A stretch of 20,940 nt of DNA, taken from Byssochlamys sp. IMV 00236. Its lineage: Eukaryota > Ascomycota > Eurotiomycetes > Eurotiales > Thermoascaceae. The position numbers were made by a program, and so were the translations under genes. Below the pieces are notes generated by a model, which did not search any database, was not told where the DNA came from, and saw only the letters and a program-made list of their open reading frames with translations. Shown one piece after another: positions 10,119-18,819 of this stretch; within the stretch, counting starts at the first letter, position 1, and each line of letters begins with the position of its first letter. The stretch spans positions 1-20,940 of the forward strand of contig MSJH02000671.1 of the NCBI GenBank assembly GCA_001931875.2, given 5' to 3'.

Positions 10119-10776
10119 GCTCATTCCGCCTAACCGATTTAGCATCCGATGTATGTACTACTCTGTACGCTTTCTATGGCGGAAGGCGATTGGAGCGGAG
10201 TCTATTAGAGAACCGCGTCGGGCGGTTTTGATAGCGTTGATTACTCATTATGGCATTGAGTGCTGATAACTAATTATAACTAACTAGGCTGCTATGCAAT
10301 GTACCATAAGCACGAGCATGGAGTTCTGGTATCTACTCGAGTTTTTAGCATAGTTCATGGATGATGTACTCGTAGATCTACTAGGGTCTGGGTGGCGACG
10401 CAACGCTAAGTACTGTAGCGCGGGATCTTCGAAACAGAACCGGATTCTATCCGTTTTGTTTACTCCGTAATCTTTAATCAGACGTCAGTACGTAGTAGAG
10501 TAACTACAGTACGTACATACTTAACTGACTAGACGAGAGTTCGAGATCTCCGGCGGAGGGCGGCATGGCGCAAGGGACGCAAGGGGGGACGCATTGGGAC
10601 GCTCTGATGACTGCAAGTGTCGACGATCATTCGCACGCAACGGAAGGAAGACTCCGTGGAATGAGTTCTTTTTGTTCTTTTTTCGTCGAATTAAGCATGC
10701 ACATCATGACTGGGATATGAGCAGAGCAGATCGACTCGACGTCGTTTTGCCACCACGCTCAACCGCTGCGTTCCGG

Positions 10777-10783
10777 CCAATCA
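10777..10783 (+). promoter_or_regulatory. CCAATCA box (possible Hap/CBC complex site)
   Basis: An exact match to the fungal CCAAT-binding complex core. There is no supported gene directly downstream. A seven-base match is expected by chance about once in this much sequence over two strands, so function is unproven. Confidence 0.25.
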
Positions 10784-11186
10784 GCTGACGCGGTCACGAG
10801 ACGCCTGGGCTGGCATCGGAAAGGCTGTGATCGTCTCTATCTATACCGTACTTACTTGCCGGCTTTTCGCGAGCCTCGAAAAGTTCGTCTCTCCCAGTCA
10901 GAGACACGATATTCGCCACCGGGCTGAGTCCGGCCATCGGCTGTATCGTCCTATTCTAGCATCGACGAGCTCCGCATCGCCGTTCAGAGGAACCCGCTTG
11001 CAGTAGCGGGCGTAGATGAATGGGAGTCTACAACGCGCTCTAAAGAACCCAAGAATAGTAGTTAGCACCTACGATCGATCGTGTGGCGATACGTCAAAGC
11101 CATCAGACCCGGGTTTAATGGCCTAGCAGCACCCGCGGCTGTGGAACAGGTCGAACAAGGTCTCGAACAAAGATAGAATAGGCGCA

Positions 11187-11225
11187 GGACTCTACGGAGT
11201 AGAGTATACCATACTCTCGGAGTCC
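11187..11225. repeat. Nested inverted repeat
   Basis: An inner perfect stem AGAGTAT/ATACTCT (11201-11217, loop ACC) sits inside outer arms GGACTC (11187-11192) and GAGTCC (11220-11225), separated by short unpaired stretches. The inner sequence belongs to a family of GAGTATGGTACT/TACTCTACTC-like patches scattered over 9.6-14.4 kb. Confidence 0.6.
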
Positions 11226-12122
11226 ACGGAGACCCTGGTAGACTATTCTTTTCTGAAACTTAGGACGTCGATCCAAAGGAACGTACCGGTAGGCCCATGT
11301 GGCGCTCGCTGCTGTGCACGCCACACTGCAGATGGCTATCACGTCCGCTCTGGGCATCTCAGGCAGTCCGGCAGATAGCTGTGGACTGCGATGCCGTCAA
11401 ATCGTGGGGCGGAATTGGCCCCGGAGGGTTCCTCCATGGTCGAAGAGTGAGGCTTAGGAGAAAGAAGTGAGTGGTCTCCGGTGGTCCTATCTCCAGGTCA
11501 ATTGCCCGTGAAACCTGAGCAGTTCGGCGATGGCAACGTTGCCCTGTCCGGGTACAGCGGAGTCTGGACCGAGGGAACAATACGAAGAAGCTAAGAGGGC
11601 CCTGCGGAAATCCTCAGCCCGCATAATATGATTGGAGAATCGAGTGAAAATCTCGAGTAGTCCCTGTTGATGCTTGTTATGTTGTTTTCTCCCGACGGCG
11701 TGGCAGCCCCAGGCTAATTTTGGCGCTCCCGCCGGTCTGGACGGGTTGAGTCGCCCATTCTAGTGATGCGGGACACAGTGGCTCGAGTTTATGGTACAGA
11801 GTCATTGACGCAAAATTGAGACCGTGGCACTTTGATAATAATAGCCCTATAGAAGTTCGGATGAAGCTGAGACGAAGATCTGGAACGTCCCCAGGGCCCA
11901 GTCGGGGGTGTACATACTCCGTTTCAGTGAACAGAAAGGCTTGAGGGGAGTGATCAGTGGAGATGCACACAGATGTTCACCATCACTGCTCTAGAGACAG
12001 AGTGCTGTTTTCATAGCTGAGGGTCCCTCGTGTTGACATGACAGTTCGATGCATCACCACCAAGCGGGATCCTCATCGAAACGGCGGGATACCCAGTGGA
12101 AGGTCAGCCCTATTGGACCCTT

Positions 12123-12130
12123 TGACGTCA
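12123..12130. promoter_or_regulatory. CRE-like palindrome TGACGTCA
   Basis: A perfect eight-base cAMP-response-element consensus, the type bound by bZIP factors such as AtfA in Aspergillus. It stands in gene-free sequence more than 4 kb from the nearest supported start, so a regulatory role is only a possibility. Confidence 0.25.
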
Positions 12131-12570
12131 AGAACTCTCCGCTGCCATCGTCTCTCCCGTCCCCGGAACTTGGCTGAGATCGAGATACGTACCGGGGCAA
12201 TCAGCGCCACCGGTTGGAGTCTCCGCGCAAACGAGCGCGTAACGGGCCAAGACGATCGTGGCGAGGGGACGCAGGGATGAGAGCTTTCATTGATTGGTAT
12301 ATACAAGGATGCATACAAGCTTACTACTGTAGTTAGGAGTCTCTACTCTGTAACATAGTAAGAGTATTAATACTTCGGAATGTGTAGACTTTTGTAAGAA
12401 TACTACTATGGTACTAGATGCCCGCTGGTGGACCAGGCGGGGCAGACGGGCGATCAAAAATCCGCAAAGACCATGCAGAGAAGATGCAAGTAGTGTCTGC
12501 TGACTATCGGATATAGTTAGTTAGCTAACTAGCTAACTATTATTATTACATTTTCTGCCACAAGTAATGG

Positions 12571-12607
12571 TAATAATAATAATAATAACAACAATAATAA
12601 TAATAAC
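12571..12607. repeat. TAA/CAA trinucleotide microsatellite
   Basis: About twelve TAA-type units interrupted by ACAACA in the middle. Its first part can pair with the ATTATTATTA run at 12539-12548. It lies in gene-free DNA. Confidence 0.85.
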
Positions 12608-12632
12608 AGGATGAATTTCCTAAACTTTTTGA

Positions 12633-12677
12633 GTGATTAGTCATGACCTGTTTGCCTCAGGTCTGCTGACTAATCAC
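12633..12677. repeat. 17-pair hairpin with small internal loop
   Basis: GTGATTAGTCA (12633-12643) pairs perfectly with TGACTAATCAC (12667-12677), and GACCTG (12645-12650) pairs with CAGGTC (12658-12663) across a 7-nt loop. A one-by-three base internal loop separates the two stems. This is the most complex non-repetitive hairpin in the window and has mixed base composition, so it is less easily explained by low complexity. Confidence 0.7.
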
Positions 12678-12710
12678 ATCCGTTCTGGCTGTTAACTAGT
12701 TAGTTAACTA

Positions 12711-15234
12711 CCTAGGTATCATATTTTTATTTTCATTTAACTAATTTTGTTTTTACTTTTTTCCACATGGCGCGCCATTATTGAAACAAGAAGATCCTCT
12801 TCGACCCAAAGTGACTAGTGAGCCTCTTAGCTCATCATCCAGTCTCTCGTCCGAAACCGCTGAGTCTTCTAAAACAAAGCCCTCGTTCAGAACTTAGAAG
12901 ACAACCGTACGAGGCAGTAGTGCTGCGCTCCACTAGTTTCCGTGGTTCCCTTAGCACGACAGTATTGAAAAAAGGGGATAAAAACGTGCTGGACAGCATC
13001 CAGACGGGTCTAGAACTGTAGTGTAAGTTGAAACCAATCGTTCTCTCTTGGATGAGTGTCGTACTCTAGCTTTCGGGTTCGGCAAGGCTCGTAATCTACC
13101 GCAGTCTATAGTATCTAAACCTGGTTAGGGAGAAAATGAAATGAAACCGTGAGGTCCCTACTAGAGGCCCTAGATCTGCCACCGCCGGTCATCGGCTCTT
13201 TTGAGGGGCACCACCAGTCAACCAGTGATTGTCGCGATCATCCCAGGCCAGTGGATACGACTATGAATATCTCGAGGGAGGAGAAAGCGCCCGGCAGCCG
13301 ATCCCGCCAATCAGGCTCTCTTGCGGTCGACCTCATCTCATCTCGTTCTCTCCTGGCGTTCTGGCGGTGGGGGGTTTTGCTGACGGGGGAGAAGCTACCG
13401 GACGAGAGGGCGCACGAGGTGCGTGGGTGGAAGTCGAGCTGATGGCGACCAGGCCATCTTGACGGCCATTTTCAGGACGAGAAAGAGGAAGAACGCAGGA
13501 AGGCCAGACAACCGGGGAAATCCCCGCCTCTTTAAAAGGAGACCCAAAGCATAATATGACAGCGAGCGAGCAGTGTTCTTCTTGCGCGCACTCGCTCTCC
13601 TCTCTCTCCCGTAAAACCGGTTTTGGCGCAGCATCCCGGGGGTCACTAAGCGTCGGCCTAGTGGGAATGTACCCAGCCAACTCCATCCATCCATCAGCCT
13701 GGAAAACGGTCGATGCAATCATCTATCGCCGCGGCTCGGAACGCCGCCAATGGTATTTTCTCGAACGCTACTCTGCTGCCCGGGCTTCGCTCCCACCGCT
13801 AGCTTAGCCATATTACTCGTTATTACTCTACTAGAGTATGGTACCTACTTACTCTACGACATCAGCATGCAGCGGTTTCGGTTTCAGGCCGAGGCTGTGC
13901 TGTGCTGTGGCAAAAAGGGCGATCTGATACTCAACGCTGCCGCGCACACACGCTCTCTCACTCAACTCAGTCAACTCAACTCACTCTATTATGTTGTTGT
14001 CTGAGAAGGCTTCCAACGAAGCCATGTGTGTTTCGTTTTCCGGGCAGTTTCCAATCGAGTATGTATGGTACGACGGGGCAGCTGGATATCAATTCCTCCG
14101 CCACTGAACAGTAATCTCGAATTCTGTATCGTGAAATCCTACCGAACTTCAGATCGGTCCTTTTCTTTGGGATAAAGACCGGTGTCGTCAGACTGGCAAA
14201 AGGGGGAAGAGAAGACAGAGAGAAAAAGGTGCATGGTGATCCCACTTGCAGGGTTCTTATGGAGTAAGCGCATCACCACATACATTGGTACTCTACTCTA
14301 CCACGCATGGTTCCCATTTGCCACCTCCCCCCATGTCTCTCTCTTGCCTTCTCGGCTGGCCCGTTCCGTTCCTGGGAGTATGGTATACTCCTATAGACGG
14401 GGGCTTAAATTGAACTGCTCAACCGTATCCGCAATGCACCCCAGAACAAAGCTACATGGTATCACCCAATAATCCTCGAGTCTTGTCGCTCATCTTCAAC
14501 GGGGCTGAACCGAATTTTGCTTCTTTCCATTCCTTCTTTAGCCCCAGATAACTTATCCACCCATTAATTCCTGTCTTCTGGTCACGAACGGTAGAGTCCC
14601 CGGCCAATTGCAATCTGGAAGACAAAAGCCCTTGGGAGATTCTAGGCATTCTGAAGGAAAAAAGAGAACGAGGTGTGCATTGGTCTTGACCCCGTTGCTA
14701 CTCTGCTCCAGCCACAGCCGTTCATCCCTAGGCGCAACCACTGGCCTTCCCCATATCGCCAAAATCTCGTCCGGGCATTGACCCGGTCCCGCTAGCTTGA
14801 CCACGCAACAGAGAAAGCAAAAAAACACGAGAGGCCACCGAACAGCTGCGGATCTCTGGTGCGTACCCCATTCGAGCACGCATAATTGTCATCTGGCAAT
14901 AGCTCGGCGAGGCAACGTTCCTGTCGCTTGCCCACGCAGATCCTCCAGAGCGGTAGGGAACTCCGCCACCCAGCGGCGTCTCTTTTTCTTTGCGAGCGTG
15001 GCATGTATGCAAAACGAGCAGTGCCTGTCCCTCCAACTCCCTCAATCTTTACCTGACGAGCTTCTCCACATCTTGCACGACTTGTATGCGCGTGGCTTTG
15101 ACGTTTTCTGGACTTGTCAAATGATAACGGTGATTTGTTGACGTCGACTCTCGCTCATCTCATCTCTTATTTATTCCGTCTCGCCTGCTACCAATATTAA
15201 TCGCTTCCTCACGGGACAATCCAGAGAGCTGATG
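12711..15234. other. Gene-free spacer upstream of the YTH-gene leader
   Basis: No coding gene is supported. It includes a CCAATCA box at 13307-13313, a TTTAAAAGG TATA-like patch near 13530, and several TACTCTACTC/GAGTATGGTA-type patches at about 13837, 14290 and 14376. Open frames on both strands (for example 13333-13722 minus, 14553-14879 minus and 14797-15141 plus) overlap one another and contain no domain that I recognise. Confidence 0.5.
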
Positions 15235-15716
15235 GAAAAGCTGATTGCAATCTGAAAGGTCTTGGATATACCAGAGACACTGACGGAGCCAGAAACCGGA
15301 AGTAGCCTCCCATTAAAGAACCCGTGGTGGTTTCTCCTCCATACGGGTAACTTCCGGAAACTTCCATTGGAGCATTGGAGCTGCGAATCCTGAGATATCT
15401 TAAAAAAAAGGTCATCTCTGTTGGGAGCTCGACAATCACCAACATCTCATCGACTCAAGTGATCGTTACTTGACCAATCTAGAAGGGCAAAATAACGACC
15501 TCTCAGGTCGGCACCCGACATTTGCGGCGTAGGATTGTAGTAAGGGATCCCTCCACCGTTCCACCGGCCACTGTGCCTCTTTTCTTTTCATCTTCTTTCC
15601 ACGTCCCTCTTCGTTATCCTTTCCCGCCTATACCACCGTCCTTTTTGGGGGTCATCTCCGATATTGGCCTTGTCGGGCGATTGGAGGAGAAAACAGAGGA
15701 TAGCACCAGAATCGCA

Positions 15717-15741
15717 GAGACAGACAGACAGACAGACAGAG
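15717..15741. repeat. GACA tetranucleotide microsatellite
   Basis: About six GACA/AGAC units within the purine-rich part of the proposed YTH-gene leader. It could vary in length without creating an ATG. Confidence 0.8.
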
Positions 15742-16375
15742 AGATAGCGAGCAAAGAAGCGTCTGGCCAGGGCAGTCCGCCACTGATTCCCTGCCCCCGT
15801 CGCTTGTTCTCCATCCCCAATCGACTTATTGCCTCATTCATCCCTCTCTGCATTTTGTCTGCTGCCTCTTGATCCCCTTTAAAACCGTTTCACTCCCCTC
15901 ACAGTCCAGCTCCACTCCGCCTCTTGAGAATAACCCCCGACTCGTAGCCGGCACGTCCCCGCTCGACGTGGTCTAGGGAGGCTAAACAACTGAAAAGAAG
16001 GTTGACCGGGTTCTTGTCTGGCGTGAGCCTCGCTCCGTGGGATAAGATTTCCGCTCGCTAGTCCTCTTTTCTTTGTCCACCCACTGTCGGCTTCAGGACT
16101 CTCTACCGGCATCATTCTTCTGATCTCGGATACTGCCGTTGCATAACGGCCTTCCTCTTGGGTCCTTTTTGATATTCGTTTCCTTTTCCTTTGCCTTGGC
16201 TGCCACGCGTTGGGTTCATATATCTATCCTGGGTTGTCTCGTCGTCTCTTTTCTACAAGAAACAGGCGTTCTTGTGATAGAAGTGTGTTTTCCAGCAAGA
16301 GTCCTGACCGGTCTGTATTTCCAGTGTTAGATTATCGGTGGCCACATATCGGTGCAGAGTGGCACGTTGCGAACG

Positions 16376-16534
16376 GTAAGTGTTTGTCGTGCTATCTTCT
16401 CTTTTTCTCTTCGTGTGAGTCTCCCCGCGAGGGATTAAAGAGAGGATACCCCTCATTTTGGTTGTGGTTTTGTTTTTCTACCGGATGGCCACTGACTGTA
16501 GAACGAAAGTATTCTCTTTCTCTCTGGATTACAG
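16376..16534 (+). other. Probable 5' UTR intron of the YTH gene
   Basis: A consensus GTAAGTG donor at 16376 is followed by T-rich sequence, an ACTGAC branch-like site near 16491 and an ATTACAG acceptor ending at 16534, 26 bases before the start codon. An alternative acceptor ends at 16501 but lies too close to the branch site. Splicing would remove the ATG at 16485, which would otherwise open an out-of-frame ORF across the true start. Confidence 0.5.
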
Positions 16535-16560
16535 CGTCTGGTACCTCCTAAGACGGCCCC

Positions 16561-18819
16561 ATGGGCGATGTTCCTTCTGATCAGACCAAGTCACCCCGGG
16601 GAGCAGCTGTGGAAGAAGCCTCATCTACGCGAAAACCATCTGTGTCGACGAGGGTACATGGTATGTCGTCTGACTTTCCCAAAACGGCATTTGTGTGCGC
16701 ACCACAGCACAACACCTGGGACCTTTTCATGCTGATGTGTCCGACCTTCTCTCCTACAGACACCAATCCACCGGGCCACACGCAGTCGACACCGACACAG
16801 TCGGTTGCCCAAGCGTTACGTCCGGTAGGTGTCGAGTATTATGCCGGTCCTCATGGCTTTGTCACAACAGCAACCGGCCAGGGTGGTCGGCCATCTGCCC
16901 TAAGCATGGGTGAGATGAGTTCTGCATTGCCTAGCTATCAGCCACCAGCCATGCCCTTCGACCAGCAATCCATGCAACAGCATTTCCTTTCTCTGCATCA
17001 GTCTCAGGGCATGGTATACCCTATTCCACAGATGTCCCATTTTCCTGGGCAGGTACCAGGTGGGAATCCGGCCTATAATATTCCTTATTCTCCAGCATTC
17101 CAGACTGCCTACGGTCAGCAATCTCAGCATGCGCATCTTCATGGTGCTTCTGGATATCAACCATATATACAAAGCTCGCCGGCCCACCAGAGTACGGTGG
17201 TCTCAGGTCAAGCCCCGGTCTACGGCCAAGCCTACTATCATCCTCAGCCATATGCGCCTTCGTTTGGTCAAACTATGCAAGCCGGGGTTCCGATGCACCA
17301 GCGCCAGCAAGCTACAGAATACATGACTCACCAGGGGGCTCCCAGCTCTGCGACAGTTGCGCCTCGAAAAGAACCAGAACGTCGTCCGTCAACGGCAGTT
17401 TACGATGTTGCCAGCACGATCGTGGATGGATCCTCTCCTGGTCAGACCGGCCGGGCGATGTCGCAGATGCAGGGTAAGCCAAGAGCGCCTGGGCGCATCG
17501 GATTCTACCAATCTCAACCTCTATTCCTTACTGATCCCCGACTTCTAGACTCATCCCCGCAACGGCTACCGTCAATCTCAGGGCCAAGTACTCCGCGGGG
17601 GCCTCCCAGGAAGCCGAAACAGTCGGGACATGCTTTATGGGTTGGAAACCTGCCCCCGGGTGCCAACGTTGTCGACCTCAAAGATCACTTCTCTCGTGAC
17701 GCCACCGACGACATCGAAAGCGTGTTTCTGATCTCGAAGAGCAACTGCGCCTTTGTGAACTATAAGACCGATGCCGCATGCACCGCTGCCATGGCTAGAT
17801 TCCATGATTCAAGATTCCAAGGCGTGCGCCTTGTCTGCAGACTAAGAAGGGGTTTAACCATACCGGGCTCCAGTGTAACCACGACCGTTCCATCATCACC
17901 AGCGACACAATCCCCACGGACCCAAGAAGGCCCCATTGATTTTGTGGACGAAGAAGCTGGATCTTCTCAAGAAAGCGGAGCTGCAAACGAAGGTGCTCCA
18001 GAGAAGCCCCAGCCGCCTTCCACGGCCAGAGTTCCGGAAAGGTACTTCATCGTCAAAAGTTTGACGGTGGAAGATCTTGAGCTGAGCAGGCAGAGTGGCA
18101 TTTGGGCTACCCAGGCTCATAACGAAGCTACCCTGAACAGAGCATATGAGGTGAGTATAAACGCATCGATTCGTGAATTCAGATCCGGACGCTCTCGAGA
18201 TCCCAGGATAAGTACTAACCCGTTTCCTCTTCTGCAGACTGCGGACAATGTCTATCTCATATTCTCTGCCAACAAGTCTGGAGAATATTTCGGGTATGCA
18301 CGGATGATATCTCCAATCAATGACGAGGAATCACAAACGCTAGAAATGCCATCACGCCCAAACGTACCAGCCGAACCGGAGATCCTGAATGTCACTGCCA
18401 CGGAGGCAACGGCGACAGCACCTAAGGGCCGTATCATCGATGATTCTGCCCGAGGAACCATCTTCTGGGAGGCAAATTCATCGGAAGACGAGGACGACGA
18501 CGGCACACGGAGCGAGAAAAGCGTGGAAGAGACGACCGAAGAAGCTGGGACAACCGGTACTCAGTCCTTCGGAAAGCCCTTCAGGATTGAGTGGATGTCG
18601 ACTGGTCGTCTTCCCTTCTATCGCACACGCGGTCTCCGTAACCCGTGGAACGCCAACCGCGAGGTCAAGATTGCTCGAGACGGGACGGAGATCGAACCCA
18701 GCGTCGGAAGGAAGCTTACGCAGTTGTTCCATGTCCAACCTACGGCTTCATCCACGTCACTGGGCTCATCTAGCGGACAACCGCACTCCTATCACCTGCC
18801 GCCGCAGTCTCCTTATTGA
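16561..18819 (+). CDS. RRM and YTH domain RNA-binding protein (YTHDC1/YT521-B-like m6A reader), 665 aa, four exons
   Basis: Predicted exons are 16561-16660, 16760-17473, 17549-18150 and 18238-18819. Introns of 99, 75 and 87 bp have donors GTATGT, GTAAGC and GTGAGT, branch sites GCTGAT, ACTGAT and a perfect TACTAAC, and AG acceptors. All three are multiples of three without stops, so an unspliced reading is also open. Residues 1 to about 290 are low-complexity, rich in Q, P, S, Y and G, as in phase-separating RNA binders. An RRM spans about 296-370 (RNP2 LWVGNLP, RNP1-like CAFVNYK). The YTH domain spans about 432-640, with GIWATQ (W457), VYLIFSANKSGE, FWEAN (W549) and LRNPWN...VKIARDGTEIEP. 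W457 and W549 correspond to aromatic-cage residues that hold N6-methyladenosine. The YTH core resembles DC1-type proteins but carries two inserts, the second strongly acidic. A nuclear role in RNA processing or decay is inferred. Confidence 0.88.
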   Translation: MGDVPSDQTKSPRGAAVEEASSTRKPSVSTRVHGMSSDFPKTAFVCAPQHNTWDLFMLMCPTFSPTDTNPPGHTQSTPTQSVAQALRPVGVEYYAGPHGFVTTATGQGGRPSALSMGEMSSALPSYQPPAMPFDQQSMQQHFLSLHQSQGMVYPIPQMSHFPGQVPGGNPAYNIPYSPAFQTAYGQQSQHAHLHGASGYQPYIQSSPAHQSTVVSGQAPVYGQAYYHPQPYAPSFGQTMQAGVPMHQRQQATEYMTHQGAPSSATVAPRKEPERRPSTAVYDVASTIVDGSSPGQTGRAMSQMQGKPRAPGRIGFYQSQPLFLTDPRLLDSSPQRLPSISGPSTPRGPPRKPKQSGHALWVGNLPPGANVVDLKDHFSRDATDDIESVFLISKSNCAFVNYKTDAACTAAMARFHDSRFQGVRLVCRLRRGLTIPGSSVTTTVPSSPATQSPRTQEGPIDFVDEEAGSSQESGAANEGAPEKPQPPSTARVPERYFIVKSLTVEDLELSRQSGIWATQAHNEATLNRAYEVSINASIREFRSGRSRDPRISTNPFPLLQTADNVYLIFSANKSGEYFGYARMISPINDEESQTLEMPSRPNVPAEPEILNVTATEATATAPKGRIIDDSARGTIFWEANSSEDEDDDGTRSEKSVEETTEEAGTTGTQSFGKPFRIEWMSTGRLPFYRTRGLRNPWNANREVKIARDGTEIEPSVGRKLTQLFHVQPTASSTSLGSSSGQPHSYHLPPQSPY

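Larger units (their letters stand above)
9639..10549. other. AT-rich spacer with small hairpins
   Basis: No gene is supported. Short perfect inverted repeats are ACGTATA/TATACGT at 9908-9923 (2-nt loop) and GGAACAA/TTGTTCC at 10100-10118 (5-nt loop). Two open frames around 10046-10266 overlap each other and show no domain. A GTACGT-rich near-palindrome lies at about 10488-10517. Confidence 0.55.
10550..12510. other. GC-richer gene-free segment
   Basis: Base composition changes at about 10550 from AT-rich to GC-richer DNA. There is a CCAATCA box at 10777-10783, a perfect CRE-like TGACGTCA at 12123-12130 and a reverse CCAATCA at 12291-12297. Minus-strand open frames at 11115-11357 and 11359-11580 show no recognisable domain or convincing splice signals. 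These features would fit promoters of unannotated non-coding RNAs, but that is conjecture. Confidence 0.5.
12521..12707. repeat. Imperfect 17-bp inverted repeats enclosing nested hairpins (MITE-like structure, tentative)
   Basis: The left arm 12521-12537 and right arm 12691-12707 match as inverted repeats in 15 of 17 positions. Between them are a 10-bp ATTATTATTA/TAATAATAAT stem (12539-12548 with 12571-12580), a TAA microsatellite and a 17-pair hairpin at 12633-12677. The arrangement, about 187 bp and without coding capacity, resembles a small non-autonomous element. No clear target-site duplication was found, and the arms are low-complexity CTAA-type sequence that occurs elsewhere here. Confidence 0.35.
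15235..16560 (+). promoter_or_regulatory. Probable long, ATG-depleted 5' leader (and promoter) of the YTH gene
   Basis: By eye there is no ATG on the + strand from 15235 to 16484, whereas I count about 20 CAT triplets, meaning ATGs on the opposite strand, in the same stretch. The only ATG before the start codon is at 16485, inside a probable leader intron at 16376-16534. Much of the region is pyrimidine-rich (15580-15660, 15790-15910). It contains a GACA microsatellite at 15717-15741 and a TTTAAAA patch near 15878. Avoidance of ATG on one strand only is what selection on a scanned leader would produce. The exact transcription start is not visible. Confidence 0.5.

Noticed and set aside
11115..11580. 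Two adjacent minus-strand ORFs
   Set aside because: No recognisable domain; the only donor-like and acceptor-like pairs would give introns that are too short, and the region contains a strong palindrome that shapes the frame.
13333..13722. 129-codon minus-strand ORF
   Set aside because: Overlaps other open frames on both strands and has low-complexity proline/serine content without a domain.
14553..15141. Overlapping ORFs on both strands near 14.8 kb that resemble a tRNA-neighbour translation
   Set aside because: I looked for a tRNA A box, B box and acceptor stem and could not build a cloverleaf; the longest minus-strand frame begins with GTG rather than ATG.
16139..16330. Upstream ORF in the YTH leader
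   Set aside because: It begins with TTG; there is no ATG in this stretch, which is itself the notable point.
16561..16578. N-myristoylation of the YTH protein from MGDVPS
   Set aside because: Asp3 is disfavoured after Gly2, and a nuclear RNA-binding protein is an unlikely substrate.
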